Notes: a model not told the origin generated them from the sequence alone. Shown: positions 23,841-33,688, counted from the stretch's first letter. The stretch: DNA of 64,000 nt from Segatella maculosa DSM 19339 = JCM 15638 (GCF_000382385.1 NZ_KB908327.1:1-64000), one strand, 5' to 3'. Translations and numbers: made by a program.

Positions 23841-25186
23841 AGTTGTTTACATTCAGAATAGGTGGTGTGCACCCACAGGAACATAAGCTGACAGCTGATA
23901 TTCCTACAAAAGAAGCGGCTTTGCCTAAGGCTGCAGTATTTCCTTTGGGGCAACATATTGGAGCACCGGCAAGGCCTGTCGTAAAGCGTGGAGATAAGGT
24001 AAAGGTAGGTACATTGATAGCTGAGGCAAATGGTTTTGTGAGTGCTCCTATCTACAGTTCCGTATCGGGAACAGTAGCAAAGATAGATACATCGATTGAT
24101 GCAACAGGTTATCGTCAGCCTGTCATTATTATTAATGTAGAAGGTGATGAGTGGGAAGAAGGGATTGATAGAAGTAGTGAGTTGGAAAACATGGAAGCAC
24201 ATCCCGAACTGACAGCCGAAGAAATTATCGAACGAATAAAGATTGCAGGCATTACGGGAATGGGAGGTGCAAGTTTTCCTACTTTTATCAAATTGTGCCC
24301 TCCTCCAACTGCCAAGGCAGAATGTATTATTGTCAATGCAGTTGAATGCGAACCTTATATCACGGCAGACTATCGGCTTATGATGGAGCATGCGGCAGAG
24401 ATATTGGTCGGCTTAAAATTATTAATGAAGGCAGCAAAAGTAGAAAAAGGCTATATCGGTATAGAAGAGAACAAGCCGAAAGCCATTGAGTTGCTGACCG
24501 AATTAACAGTAGAAGATTCACAGATTACCATTGTTCCGTTGGCGATGAAGTATCCCCAAGGTGGTGAGAAGCAGTTAGTTGATGCAGTGATAGGAAGGCA
24601 GGTCCCGGCTCCACCGGCTATACCTGTTAATGTTGGAGCCATCGTTCAGAACGTAGGTACGGTGTTTGCCGTTTATCAAGCTGTAATGAAACACAAGCCT
24701 TTGTTTGAGCGATATACGACTGTTACGGGCGAGCATATCAAACAGCCGGGTAACTTCTTGGTGAGAATGGGAACGCCTTTCAAGGACTTGATAGCAGCAT
24801 GTGGAGGACTTCCTGATGGGGACAATAAAGTGTTGGCAGGTGGTCCGATGATGGGAAAATCGGTGATTAGCTTAGAGGTTCCTGTAACTAAAGGCACCAA
24901 TTCCATTACTGTTCTAACAGATGCCGATGCACATCGCAAGCCTATTGAACCTTGCATTCGTTGCGGCAAGTGTGTGGAAGTGTGTCCGATGGGACTTGAA
25001 CCCTATTTGTTAGCAACGCTTTCAGCTTTCAAACACTATGAACGTTTGGAGCAAGAAGATGTTGTTTCATGTATTTCGTGTGGTTCTTGCCAGTTTACTT
25101 GCCCTTCACATCGTCCTATACTTGATAATATCTTGCAAGGAAAGGGTGTGGTCATGAGCCGTATTAAGGCGAGGAATCAAAAATAA
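23837..25186 (+). CDS. rnfC: Rnf electron transport complex subunit C
   Basis: 449 residues. The N-terminal GVHPQEHKLTADIPTKEA and the NADH/FMN-binding region (GITGMGGASFPTFIKL, NAVECEPYITADYRLMMEH) are typical. Two 4Fe-4S motifs lie near residues 375 and 415 (CIRCGKCVEVCPMGLEP, CISCGSCQFTCPSHRP). RnfC is the peripheral NAD-binding subunit. It overlaps rnfB and is followed 3 bp later by rnfD. Confidence 0.96.
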   Translation: MKLFTFRIGGVHPQEHKLTADIPTKEAALPKAAVFPLGQHIGAPARPVVKRGDKVKVGTLIAEANGFVSAPIYSSVSGTVAKIDTSIDATGYRQPVIIINVEGDEWEEGIDRSSELENMEAHPELTAEEIIERIKIAGITGMGGASFPTFIKLCPPPTAKAECIIVNAVECEPYITADYRLMMEHAAEILVGLKLLMKAAKVEKGYIGIEENKPKAIELLTELTVEDSQITIVPLAMKYPQGGEKQLVDAVIGRQVPAPPAIPVNVGAIVQNVGTVFAVYQAVMKHKPLFERYTTVTGEHIKQPGNFLVRMGTPFKDLIAACGGLPDGDNKVLAGGPMMGKSVISLEVPVTKGTNSITVLTDADAHRKPIEPCIRCGKCVEVCPMGLEPYLLATLSAFKHYERLEQEDVVSCISCGSCQFTCPSHRPILDNILQGKGVVMSRIKARNQK

Positions 25187-25189
25187 TTG

Positions 25190-26200
25190 ATGATTAAGAT
25201 AATAATGGGGAATTTAATTGTTTCTTTAAGTCCGCATGCGCATGGAACCGAAAGCGTTGAGAAGAACATGTTTGGTGTCGTCATTGCGCTTTTGCCTGCA
25301 GTGCTGATTTCTCTTTTCTATTTCGGATTGGGAAGTGCAGTCGTATTGTTAAGTAGTGTGGCTGCATGTATGTTTCTTGAATGGGCCATTTCCAAGTATA
25401 TACTGAAACGTCGACCTACGCTCTCTGACGGTTCAGCCATAGTGACAGGATTGCTTTTGGGCATGAATCTACCGAGTAATCTGCCGGTATGGATTATATT
25501 GATAGGTGCCTTGATGGCTATTGGCGTGGGGAAGATGAGTTTTGGTGGGCTGGGTAATAATCCCTTTAATCCAGCTTTAGTGGGGCGATGTATTTTGTTG
25601 GTGAGCTTTCCGGCGCAAATGACTTCATGGCCTGTTGCCGGTCAGATGAGTAGTTATTTAGATGCAGAGACAGGTGCCACGCCACTTAGTGTGATGAAAG
25701 CGGCTATTAAGACCGGTAACTCAGACTTGCTAACAACGCTTCCTGACACTTTCCACATGTTATTGGGCAATAATCCCTTGGGTGGAGCCGGTACAATTGG
25801 CGAGGTTTGCGCCATTGCTTTGTTGTTAGGCTTTATTTATCTGTTGTGGAAAAAAGTCATTACATGGCATATTCCTGTGACTATCATTACAACAGTGTTT
25901 GTTTTCAGTGGTTTGCTCCATTTGGCAAGTCCGGTATATGCAAATCCGTTTGTTGTAATATTGAGTGGTGGCATCATGTTGGGTGCAATCTTTATGGCAA
26001 CCGACTACGTGACATCCCCAATGACCCATAAAGGGCAAATCATCTATGGCATTGCCATTGGTTTCTTGACTATTGTCATTCGCAACTGGGGCAGTTATCC
26101 TGAGGGAATGAGTTTTGCGATTTTGATTATGAATGCCTTTACACCGCTTATCAATCTCTACACGAAGCCAAAGAGATTTGGTGAAAAGTTAAATCGATAA
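25190..26200 (+). CDS. rnfD: Rnf electron transport complex subunit D
   Basis: 336 residues from ATG 25190; a TTG directly upstream was not preferred. The protein has about nine hydrophobic segments. DAETGATPLSVMK near residue 163 contains the threonine that carries covalent FMN in RnfD/NqrB. It is a membrane subunit of the ion-translocating core. RnfG follows after 21 bp. Confidence 0.95.
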   Translation: MIKIIMGNLIVSLSPHAHGTESVEKNMFGVVIALLPAVLISLFYFGLGSAVVLLSSVAACMFLEWAISKYILKRRPTLSDGSAIVTGLLLGMNLPSNLPVWIILIGALMAIGVGKMSFGGLGNNPFNPALVGRCILLVSFPAQMTSWPVAGQMSSYLDAETGATPLSVMKAAIKTGNSDLLTTLPDTFHMLLGNNPLGGAGTIGEVCAIALLLGFIYLLWKKVITWHIPVTIITTVFVFSGLLHLASPVYANPFVVILSGGIMLGAIFMATDYVTSPMTHKGQIIYGIAIGFLTIVIRNWGSYPEGMSFAILIMNAFTPLINLYTKPKRFGEKLNR

Positions 26201-26221
26201 ACATTTAAAAGAATAAGAAAG

Positions 26222-26845
26222 ATGCAGAAAATCAAATCATCTTTACCCAATATGGTGGGCGTGCTGGTAGGTTTTTCATTGCTGATAGGTGTAATCTTGG
26301 CTTCTGTTAACCAAATAACCGAAGGACCTATCAAGATAAAACAGGAGCAGACACTTGCTGCGGGCATCAAAACAGTTATGCAATGTCAGCAGATAAGTGT
26401 GGCGGCGCCACTTGAAGTAACAGATACCATAGACGGAAAGCTTTCTTCTTTCGTAATTCATGCTTGTGCCGGTGCAACGGGAGAAAGATTGGGAGCTGCT
26501 GTCGAAAGTTCTACAAATGCTTTTGGTGGCGAACTAAAAGTGTTAGTCGGTTTTGATACAAATGGGCATATTTTGGGATATACCATATTGGCCAGTTCAG
26601 AGACTCCGGGACTGGGAGCAAAGGTTGATCAATGGTTTCAAAAAGACGGAAAGGGAAACATCATTGGCAAAAATCCAAAAGGAGGCTCGCTTACTGTCAG
26701 TAAAGATGGTGGTGACGTAGATGCCATTACTGCCTCAACCATTACAAGTCGGGCTTTTCTGAAGGCAATTAATCAAGCCTACCGGGCTTATATGAAAATA
26801 GATTGGGCGCATGAAAAAGTTTGTTTTGAGCCGACGAATCAGTAG
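26222..26845 (+). CDS. rnfG: Rnf electron transport complex subunit G
   Basis: 207 residues with one N-terminal membrane helix (MVGVLVGFSLLIGVILASV) and a soluble flavin domain. DAITASTITSRA near residue 170 matches the covalent FMN site (D-x-x-T/S-x-A/S-T), and SSETPGLGAKV is the conserved preceding motif. It transfers electrons on the outer face of the membrane. It sits between rnfD and rnfE, the normal order. Confidence 0.95.
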   Translation: MQKIKSSLPNMVGVLVGFSLLIGVILASVNQITEGPIKIKQEQTLAAGIKTVMQCQQISVAAPLEVTDTIDGKLSSFVIHACAGATGERLGAAVESSTNAFGGELKVLVGFDTNGHILGYTILASSETPGLGAKVDQWFQKDGKGNIIGKNPKGGSLTVSKDGGDVDAITASTITSRAFLKAINQAYRAYMKIDWAHEKVCFEPTNQ

Positions 26846-26864
26846 AACAAGAAAAACAAAGACG

Positions 26865-27455
26865 ATGAGCAATATTAAAATATTATTGAATGGATTGATT
26901 AAGGAAAATCCAATCTTTGTGCTGTTCCTTGGTATGTGTCCTACACTTGCTACAACAACAAGTGCAATCAACGGTTTGTCCATGGGACTTGCTACAATGA
27001 CAGTGCTGATATGTACGAATTTCGTGATTTCATGTATCAAGAAAGTTACACCCGACATGGTTAGGATTCCCGTTTTCATCGTTGTGATTGCGGCTTTCGT
27101 AACGATATTGCAGATGTTTATGAGCGCCTATGCGCCTGACTCTGTCAATAAGGCATTGGGTATTTATATCCCTTTGATTGTCGTGAACTGCATCATATTG
27201 GGTCGTGCAGAGAGTTTTGCCTGCAAGAACACTCCTTTGACCAGCATTTTTGATGCCATAGGAATTGGTTTAGGCTTCACTTTAGGGCTCACTTTGTTGG
27301 GAAGCGTCAGAGAATTGCTGGGTTCCGGAAGCCTTTTCGGTCTGCGTATGCTTCCCGAAACAACCAATATTCTGTTATTTGTTCTGCCACCGGGTGCATT
27401 TCTTACACTTGGATATCTCGTAGCAATCTTTAATAAAATCAGAACTTCTAAGTAA
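26865..27455 (+). CDS. rnfE: Rnf electron transport complex subunit E
   Basis: 196 residues from ATG 26865 (MSNIKILLNGLIKENPIFVLFLGMCPTLA). An in-frame ATG at 26811 would overlap rnfG and add a basic non-family extension, so it is rejected. Six hydrophobic helices and the motif LGMCPTLATT mark it as an RnfE/NqrD-type core subunit, homologous to RnfA. Confidence 0.95.
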   Translation: MSNIKILLNGLIKENPIFVLFLGMCPTLATTTSAINGLSMGLATMTVLICTNFVISCIKKVTPDMVRIPVFIVVIAAFVTILQMFMSAYAPDSVNKALGIYIPLIVVNCIILGRAESFACKNTPLTSIFDAIGIGLGFTLGLTLLGSVRELLGSGSLFGLRMLPETTNILLFVLPPGAFLTLGYLVAIFNKIRTSK

Positions 27456-27463
27456 TTTGAACG

Positions 27464-28066
27464 ATGGAATACCTATTGATATTCGTTTCGGCAATCTTTG
27501 TCAACAACATCGTCTTGTCACAGTTCTTGGGCATCTGTCCATTTCTCGGGGTATCTAAAAAGATAGATACTGCCATAGGAATGGGAGGTGCACTGGCTTT
27601 TGTCTTGACTTTGGCCACCATTATTACATGGCTCATTCAGAAATATGTGCTTGATGCGTTGAATCTCGAATACTTACAGACGTTGGCGTTTATTCTTGTC
27701 ATTGCAGCTTTGGTTCAGATGGTTGAAATCATCTTGAAGAAAGTTTCTCCTTCACTCTATCAGGCCTTGGGAATCTTTCTTCCTTTGATTACAACAAACT
27801 GTTGTGTGCTGGGTGTGGCCATTCTTGTCATCCAAAAAGACTACACATTGTTGCAAAGTATCGTCTATGCTTTCTCTACGGCACTGGGCTTTGCGCTTTC
27901 TTTAGTGCTGTTTGCCGGACTTCGTGAGCAGCAGGAATTGGTCAATATCCCGAAAGGTATGCGAGGAATGAGCATCGTTCTTGTCACGGCTTCACTACTT
28001 GCTTTGGCCTTCATGGGGTTCAGTGGCCTTGAGAGCGGATTGCGAGTTTTGTTTGGATTGGGCTAA
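27464..28066 (+). CDS. rnfA: Rnf electron transport complex subunit A
   Basis: 200 residues, all membrane-spanning, with FVNNIVLSQFLGICPFLGVSKK at the N-terminus and ITTNCCVLGVAI near residue 115. These carry the cysteines that hold a cluster between RnfA and RnfE. Last gene of the operon. No clear terminator was seen in the 84 bp before galE, but a new promoter begins there. Confidence 0.96.
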   Translation: MEYLLIFVSAIFVNNIVLSQFLGICPFLGVSKKIDTAIGMGGALAFVLTLATIITWLIQKYVLDALNLEYLQTLAFILVIAALVQMVEIILKKVSPSLYQALGIFLPLITTNCCVLGVAILVIQKDYTLLQSIVYAFSTALGFALSLVLFAGLREQQELVNIPKGMRGMSIVLVTASLLALAFMGFSGLESGLRVLFGLG

Positions 28067-28116
28067 AAATAATAAATATTTACTACAATGGTATATGATT
28101 TTTCGTTTAATTTATG

Positions 28117-28124
28117 TACCTTTG
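28117..28124 (+). promoter_or_regulatory. -7 element of the galE promoter
   Basis: TACCTTTG lies 27 bp before the galE ATG. A T-rich stretch about 20 bp upstream (GATTTTTCG) may act as the -33 region. Confidence 0.65.
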
Positions 28125-28150
28125 TTGCAATATAAACATAAACAATTGCT

Positions 28151-29188
28151 ATGAAACAGACAATACTTGTTACGGGCGGCACGGGCTTTATCGGCTCGCA
28201 TACGGCCGTAGAGTTGATAGAAGCAGGCTATGAGGTGGTTATTATTGACGACCTGAGTAACTCAAAACTGGAAGTGCTCGACGGCATCGAGCAGATAACG
28301 GGCACCAGACCTGCCTTTGAGAAGGTCGACCTACGGGACAAAACGGCTACCGAAAACGTTTTTAAGAAGTATCCAAAGATTGAAGGTATCATTCATTTTG
28401 CTGCTTCCAAGGCAGTCGGAGAGAGCGTTCAAAAGCCTTTACTCTACTATCGTAACAACATTGTTTCATTGATTAACCTGTTGGAATTGATGCCGAAATA
28501 TAACGTAAAGGGCTTCATCTTCTCTTCAAGTTGCACGGTTTATGGACAGCCGAAACCCGAGAATTTGCCCGTAACGGAGGAGGCACCGCATCAGAAGGCC
28601 ACCTCCCCATACGGCAATACCAAGGAAATCAACGAGCAAATCATCTATGATTACATTCATAGCGGAGCCGATATCAAGAGCATCGTCCTGCGCTATTTCA
28701 ATCCAATCGGGGCGCATCCGTCTGCCTTGATCGGTGAACTGCCCAACGGCGTGCCTGCAAATCTCATTCCTTTTGTCACGCAAACGGCCATGGGTATTCG
28801 CAAGGAACTCACTATTTTCGGCAATGATTACAACACACCCGATGGTACTTGTATCCGCGATTACATCTATGTGGTCGACTTGGCAAAGGCACATGTAGCT
28901 GCCATGCGGCGCGTATTGGACGAGAAAACCGACCGTATCGAATACTTTAATATAGGAACCGGACACGGAAATACAACTAAGGAAATCGTCGAAACATTTG
29001 AAGAAGCGACGAGAGTTAAGGTGAACTGGAAGTACGGTCCACGCCGCGAAGGCGACATAGAAAAGATATGGGGCGACTGTACCAAGGCCAACAACGTACT
29101 CGGTTGGAAGGCCGAAACACCGTTGAAAGACGTACTTGCCAGTGCATGGAAATGGCAAAAGAAACTGCGTGAAGACGGTATCATGTAA
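28151..29188 (+). CDS. galE: UDP-glucose 4-epimerase
   Basis: Interconverts UDP-glucose and UDP-galactose for sugar use and envelope polysaccharides. 345 residues. GGTGFIGSHTAVEL near residue 8 is the NAD-binding Rossmann motif, SSSCTVYG near 122 holds the catalytic Ser/Thr, and SPYGNTKEINEQ near 150 has the Y-x-x-x-K pair. Stands alone with its own promoter and a terminator beyond the stop. Confidence 0.96.
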   Translation: MKQTILVTGGTGFIGSHTAVELIEAGYEVVIIDDLSNSKLEVLDGIEQITGTRPAFEKVDLRDKTATENVFKKYPKIEGIIHFAASKAVGESVQKPLLYYRNNIVSLINLLELMPKYNVKGFIFSSSCTVYGQPKPENLPVTEEAPHQKATSPYGNTKEINEQIIYDYIHSGADIKSIVLRYFNPIGAHPSALIGELPNGVPANLIPFVTQTAMGIRKELTIFGNDYNTPDGTCIRDYIYVVDLAKAHVAAMRRVLDEKTDRIEYFNIGTGHGNTTKEIVETFEEATRVKVNWKYGPRREGDIEKIWGDCTKANNVLGWKAETPLKDVLASAWKWQKKLREDGIM

Positions 29189-29255
29189 CAGAAATAAGGA
29201 AAACAATCCTGTCTGTAATGACTTTAGACGGTGATTTCGTTTCTCCTGCGGTCCG

Positions 29256-29285
29256 AGTCTGCGATGAATAGTCGCAGACTTTTTT
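29256..29285 (+). terminator. Rho-independent terminator after galE
   Basis: The 9-bp stem AGTCTGCGA / TCGCAGACT is followed by six Ts, about 70 bp after the galE stop. Confidence 0.9.
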
Positions 29286-29350
29286 GGTTAAATAACATTA
29301 AACATTGGCTTCTGCGAGACCGTAAGCACGCGTGTGCCGATAAATATTCA

Positions 29351-29358
29351 TACCTTTG
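29351..29358 (+). promoter_or_regulatory. -7 element of the rpsP promoter
   Basis: TACCTTTG lies 55 bp before the rpsP ATG and matches the TAnnTTTG box. No convincing -33 box was found. Confidence 0.6.
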
Positions 29359-29413
29359 CACGCGCTGTCACGTGTTGGCAGCATTAATTCAAACCTAATT
29401 AAAATTTTAAGAA

Positions 29414-30025
29414 ATGGCAACAAAAATCAGATTGCAGCGCGGCGGCCGTAAAGGCTATGCTTTTTATGGTATCGTAATCGCTGACGTTAGAGCACCACGT
29501 GATGGTAAATTTACTGAGAAGATTGGTACTTACAATCCAAATACCAATCCTGCTACCGTAGATTTGAATTTCGACCGCGCCCTCTATTGGGTGGAAACCG
29601 GTGCACAACCCACTGACACTGTCCGCAACATTCTCAAGAGCGAAGGCGTTTACATGATGAAACACCTCCGTGGAGGTGTTAAAAAGGGTGCTTTCGATGA
29701 GGCTACTGCACAGAAAAAGTTCGATGCTTGGAAGGAAAACAAGCTGAAAGGCTTTGAGGCTATCCGTGAGAAGGATGCGAAAACAAAGAAGGATGCCGAG
29801 AAAGCTGAGCTCGAAGCAGAGAAGAAGATGAATGAAGCTATCGCCAAAAAGGTAGCTGACAAGAAGGCTGCTGCAGCTGTTGAAAAGGCAGAAGCAGAAG
29901 CAGCAAAGCATGCTGAAGAGACGGAACAGCAACCAGAAGAGGCCGCTCCGGCTGCTGAAGCAGAGGCTCCTGTAGCTGAAGTGGAGGCTCCGGAAGAAGA
30001 AACAGAAACTCCGGCAGAAGCATAA
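29414..30025 (+). CDS. rpsP: 30S ribosomal protein S16 with long acidic tail
   Basis: 203 residues, while bacterial S16 is usually 80-90. The first 85 residues ([40 protein letters not shown]) are the S16 fold. The rest is a predicted coiled coil rich in Lys, Ala and Glu, ending in an Ala/Glu/Pro-rich acidic stretch ([18 protein letters not shown] region). C-terminal extensions of S16 are common in Bacteroidota. A strong terminator follows 26 bp after the stop, so the gene is probably monocistronic. Confidence 0.95.
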   Translation: MATKIRLQRGGRKGYAFYGIVIADVRAPRDGKFTEKIGTYNPNTNPATVDLNFDRALYWVETGAQPTDTVRNILKSEGVYMMKHLRGGVKKGAFDEATAQKKFDAWKENKLKGFEAIREKDAKTKKDAEKAELEAEKKMNEAIAKKVADKKAAAAVEKAEAEAAKHAEETEQQPEEAAPAAEAEAPVAEVEAPEEETETPAEA

Positions 30026-30050
30026 CACTTTTTTAACGGAATAAAGAAAA

Positions 30051-30079
30051 GGGGCGAACAGCATGTTCGTCCCTTTTTT
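30051..30079 (+). terminator. Rho-independent terminator after rpsP
   Basis: The stem GGGGCGAAC / GTTCGTCCC (one G-T pair) has a 5-nt loop and six Ts. Confidence 0.93.
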
Positions 30080-30746
30080 AGTGACTTTATCCATTCGGTC
30101 GTGCCGGTTTATGGCCGAGATGGAAATGTAGGGATACACGATTCGTGCCTTCACTCAAGATGAATTGAAAGTATCCTTGACCTTTAAATTTCTTGAAAAA
30201 ACTCAGAAAAGTTTACAATATCATTTCTCTTTGCTTTTCAATAAGGCGAGGTTATGGGACGATTTGGATTGTTCTGTCATGCAAAATGGGGTATATTGGC
30301 ATACAAGATGGGCCATCTTAGCGTGCGAAATGCCCCATTTCGCGATGCAATATGGCCTGAATTGAAAAAGATTTCACCCCGTTCATCGTCTCGTTTGCAA
30401 GGTGATATGAAAAAGGGAAAGCATGATGACGCTTTCCCCTGATGCAAATATACGAAATATTGCAGGCGAATGCAAATCTATTGTGAAAGATATTGACAAA
30501 CAAAAAGGCTTTCTTCAGCCGCAAGGAAAGCGGTGCATAAGAGGCGGAATAGGGAGATAGGGAAGGTATGGCACTTATTGAATCCGTTCATTCTCACCTG
30601 TTTTTAGAAGTAATTTGCTCTTTGAAAGTTTCTTAAAATCAGAAGACAGCCTCTTATTTTAATATAAATTAGTTGCTGTTATGGCTGTCTCTTGCCGATT
30701 TGTTGTAATTTTGCGTTCATAAAATTATAATTGAAACAAACAAATT
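30080..30746. other. Gene-free spacer between rpsP and the bat operon
   Basis: No coding sequence is supported in these 667 bp. The spacer holds a degenerate REP arm near 30128 (TGTAGGGATACACGATTCGTG), a 22-bp repeat array (30261-30370), a hairpin at 30415-30438 (GGGAAAGC / GCTTTCCC) and, close to moxR, a TAATTTTG box at 30706-30713 that probably serves as the -7 element of the bat operon. Confidence 0.7.
30261..30370. repeat. Degenerate 22-bp tandem array, about five units
   Basis: Units start at 30261, 30283, 30305, 30327 and 30349, exactly 22 bp apart. The middle ones are palindromes of changing sequence (AAGATGGGCCATCTT, GAAATGCCCCATTTC), and each of the first four units ends in a word like CATGC, CATAC, CGTGC or GATGC. 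The register is exact although the sequences have drifted. Confidence 0.82.
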
Positions 30747-31742
30747 ATGGCTGAAACGTTAGACATTCGTGAACTGAATATGATGATAGAGCAGCAAAGT
30801 GGTTTCGTGACCAACCTTGTTGCAGGTATGGATCAAGTGATTGTCGGCCAGAAACACCTGGTAGATTCGCTGCTCATTTCGCTGTTAAGCGATGGTCATG
30901 TCCTATTGGAAGGCGTGCCGGGATTGGCAAAAACACTGGCCATTAAAACGCTTTCGCAACTGATAGAAGCCAATTTCAGCAGGATACAGTTTACGCCTGA
31001 CTTGCTTCCTGCCGATGTTATCGGTACGCAAATCTATTCGCAGAAAGACGAAAGCTTCCATGTGAAGAAGGGACCTGTGTTTGCCAACTTCGTATTGGCA
31101 GACGAAATCAACCGAGCCCCGGCCAAAGTACAAAGTGCTTTGCTTGAGGCAATGCAGGAACATCAGGTGACTATCGGTGAAAAGACATTTTCTTTGCCGA
31201 GTCCTTTCCTTGTCATGGCAACACAAAACCCTATAGAACAAGAGGGAACCTATCAGCTGCCCGAGGCTCAAGTGGACCGTTTCATGCTGAAAGTCGTGAT
31301 AGATTACCCCACGCTTGAAGAGGAAAAGCTGATTATCAAGGAGAACATTGCTGGCTGTTTCCCCACGGTCAAGCCTGTGACGAGCGCAACCGAAATCATG
31401 AAAGCCCGCGAGGTGGTCAGTCAGGTTTACATCGACGAGAAGATAGCACAGTATATTGCCGACATTGTCTTCGCCAGTCGTTACCCCGAACGTTACGGGT
31501 TGGGCGAGCTGAAAGACCTGATAACCTACGGCGGAAGCCCGCGTGCAAGCATCAATTTGGCCAAGGCGGCCCGTGCATATGCCTTCATCAAACACAGAGG
31601 ATATGTGGTTCCGGAAGACGTGCGCGCTGTGGTTCACGACGTGATGCGCCATCGTATCGGCCTGTCCTACGAGGCCGAAGCCAGCAATGTCAGTGCAGAG
31701 GAAATCGTATCTAAGATAGTTAATAAGGTAGAAGTGCCTTGA
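30747..31742 (+). CDS. MoxR-family AAA+ ATPase of the bat operon
   Basis: 331 residues. Walker A GVPGLAKT near residue 57, Walker B VLADEINRAPAKVQSALLEAMQE near 118 and sensor TQNPIEQEGTYQLPEAQVDRF are the MoxR signature. MoxR ATPases act as chaperones that work with VWA-domain proteins, which here are BatA and BatB downstream. First gene of the operon. The TGA overlaps the next ATG by one base. Confidence 0.95.
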   Translation: MAETLDIRELNMMIEQQSGFVTNLVAGMDQVIVGQKHLVDSLLISLLSDGHVLLEGVPGLAKTLAIKTLSQLIEANFSRIQFTPDLLPADVIGTQIYSQKDESFHVKKGPVFANFVLADEINRAPAKVQSALLEAMQEHQVTIGEKTFSLPSPFLVMATQNPIEQEGTYQLPEAQVDRFMLKVVIDYPTLEEEKLIIKENIAGCFPTVKPVTSATEIMKAREVVSQVYIDEKIAQYIADIVFASRYPERYGLGELKDLITYGGSPRASINLAKAARAYAFIKHRGYVVPEDVRAVVHDVMRHRIGLSYEAEASNVSAEEIVSKIVNKVEVP

Positions 31743-32611
31743 TGGATACATCAGAAATCATAAAAAAGGTCAGGAAGATAGAGATCAAGGCACGTGGCTT
31801 GAGTCAGAATATCTTTGCGGGGCAGTACCATTCGGCCTTTAAGGGGCGTGGAATGGCTTTCAGTGAAGTGAGAGAATACCAATATGGTGACGATGTCCGC
31901 GATATAGATTGGAATGTCACGGCTCGCTTTCATCGCCCCTATGTGAAGGTGTTTGAGGAAGAACGTGAGCTGACGGTGATGCTGTTGGTGGACGTCAGCG
32001 GCTCGCTTGACTTCGGAACTGTACGTCAGACCAAGCGTGAAATGGTGACCGAGATTGCTGCAACGCTGGCTTTCAGTGCCATTCAGAATAACGATAAGAT
32101 CGGAGTTATCTTCTTTTCAGATCGGATAGAGAAGTATATCCCGCCCAAAAAGGGCCGCCGTCACATCCTTTATATCATTCGTGAACTGTTGGATTTCAAG
32201 CCCGTGAGTGTCCGGACGGACGTCGGTATGGCCGTGTCTTACCTTACGCGCATGATGAAGCGGCGCACAACGGCCTTCCTCTTGAGCGACTTCTACACGC
32301 GTGACGACTTCACAAAGGCTATGCAAATAGCCAATTCGAAACACGACATGGTGGCCATTCAGGTCTATGACCCACGTGCGAAGATGCTGCCGGATATCGG
32401 ATTGATGAAGGTTCTTGATGCCGAAACAGGACATGAGATGATTATCGACACCGGTTCGGCTAAGTTGCGGCAGGCTCATACTCGCTATTGGGTGGAGCGC
32501 GAAGACCGACTTCATACGCTGTTTGCCAAGAGTAAGGTCGATTGGACTTCGGTGGCTACGAATGAAAACTTTACGAAAGCACTGATGCTGCTGTTTAAGA
32601 AAAGAGCATAA
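31742..32611 (+). CDS. DUF58 domain protein of the bat operon
   Basis: 289 residues from ATG 31742, which overlaps the moxR stop. The DUF58 signature is EYQYGDDVRDIDWNVTARFHRPYVKVFEEERELTVMLLVDVSGSLDFG near residues 45-95, including a degenerate VWA-like metal site (DVSGS). DUF58 proteins are regularly paired with MoxR ATPases and VWA proteins. The next gene starts directly after the stop. Confidence 0.92.
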   Translation: MDTSEIIKKVRKIEIKARGLSQNIFAGQYHSAFKGRGMAFSEVREYQYGDDVRDIDWNVTARFHRPYVKVFEEERELTVMLLVDVSGSLDFGTVRQTKREMVTEIAATLAFSAIQNNDKIGVIFFSDRIEKYIPPKKGRRHILYIIRELLDFKPVSVRTDVGMAVSYLTRMMKRRTTAFLLSDFYTRDDFTKAMQIANSKHDMVAIQVYDPRAKMLPDIGLMKVLDAETGHEMIIDTGSAKLRQAHTRYWVEREDRLHTLFAKSKVDWTSVATNENFTKALMLLFKKRA

Positions 32612-33688
32612 ATGAGATTTTTAAGGAATATAATCATTGCGGTTGGAATAATGTTCTCGGCTGTAGGCCGGGCACAACAGGTGCAAGTGGAACAAACTAT
32701 CGACTCCATTACCATTCTGATTGGGCAGCAAGCTCGCATGATCTTAGCTGTGACGGCCCGCCATGACGCAAAGATTGTTTGGCCACGTTTCAAGCCTTCA
32801 CAATCTTTGGTGCCCGGTGTTGAGGTCGTAGAGCAGCATGACGGAGAGGTAACCGAAGTCGATGGCATGACAAAGGTCAGCCATGTTTACACGTTAACCA
32901 GCTTTGATGAGAAGCTTTATGCCATTCCTGCACTGACCGTAAAGGTAGACGGACGGACGTTTAAAGGCTCGCAATTGGCCTTAAAAGTGCTTACCGTTCC
33001 GGTCGATACGCTGCATCCTAATCAGTTTTTCCCGCCAAAAGATGTCCAAGACAATCCTTTCTTGTGGAGTGAATGGCGCATGGTATTTTGGCTGAGCATT
33101 GTCGTTGTGATGCTTTGTCTGCTGACTGGCTATTTATATGTGCGTTTGAAAAAGAACAAACCCATCATTACACGTATCAGGATTGTCAGACATGTGCCTG
33201 CACATCAAAAGGCGTTGCATGAAATAGAGGAGATCAAGGCTTCGCACATGGCAAACTCTGAAAATCAAAAGGAATATTATACAAGGCTTACCGACACCTT
33301 GCGAAAGTACATCGAAGAGCGTTTCGGCTTCAATGCCATGGAGATGACCAGCAACGAAATCATTTGTCGGTTGAGAGAAACCGGTGACCAAAAGGGCATT
33401 GATGAACTACATGAACTCTTTGAAACAGCCGATTTGGTGAAGTTTGCCAAGCATAATGCACTCATCAATGAGAACGATTTAAACCTTGTCAATGCAGCCA
33501 AGTTCATCGACGAGACCAAGACTGCGACGAAAGAAGTGGAAGAACGTATCGTTCCGAAGTTGAGTGAAGACGAAGAAAAGATGCGCAAGAACCGCGTAAC
33601 GCTCAAGACCTTGATTTATACCTCGGTGGTCTTGGTGATTGTTTTGGTCGCTTATATTGTTTATCAACTGTCACAATTGTTAGGTTAA
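32612..33688 (+). CDS. Bat-operon membrane protein with BatD-like periplasmic part
   Basis: 358 residues: signal sequence (MRFLRNIIIAVGIMFSAVGRAQQ), a beta-rich periplasmic domain of about 120 residues, a membrane helix near 150-172 (MVFWLSIVVVMLCLLTGYLYV), a cytoplasmic helical domain with charged coiled-coil parts, and a last membrane helix near 335-355. It occupies the position of the unnamed third gene of Bacteroides bat operons. Its role is unknown; the fold resembles a short BatD. Confidence 0.7.
   Translation: MRFLRNIIIAVGIMFSAVGRAQQVQVEQTIDSITILIGQQARMILAVTARHDAKIVWPRFKPSQSLVPGVEVVEQHDGEVTEVDGMTKVSHVYTLTSFDEKLYAIPALTVKVDGRTFKGSQLALKVLTVPVDTLHPNQFFPPKDVQDNPFLWSEWRMVFWLSIVVVMLCLLTGYLYVRLKKNKPIITRIRIVRHVPAHQKALHEIEEIKASHMANSENQKEYYTRLTDTLRKYIEERFGFNAMEMTSNEIICRLRETGDQKGIDELHELFETADLVKFAKHNALINENDLNLVNAAKFIDETKTATKEVEERIVPKLSEDEEKMRKNRVTLKTLIYTSVVLVIVLVAYIVYQLSQLLG

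Noticed and set aside
30400..30740. Search for a tRNA or small structured RNA gene before the bat operon
   Set aside because: Hairpins exist, but no T-loop, acceptor or other tRNA pattern was found; the hairpin at 30415 lacks a T-run.
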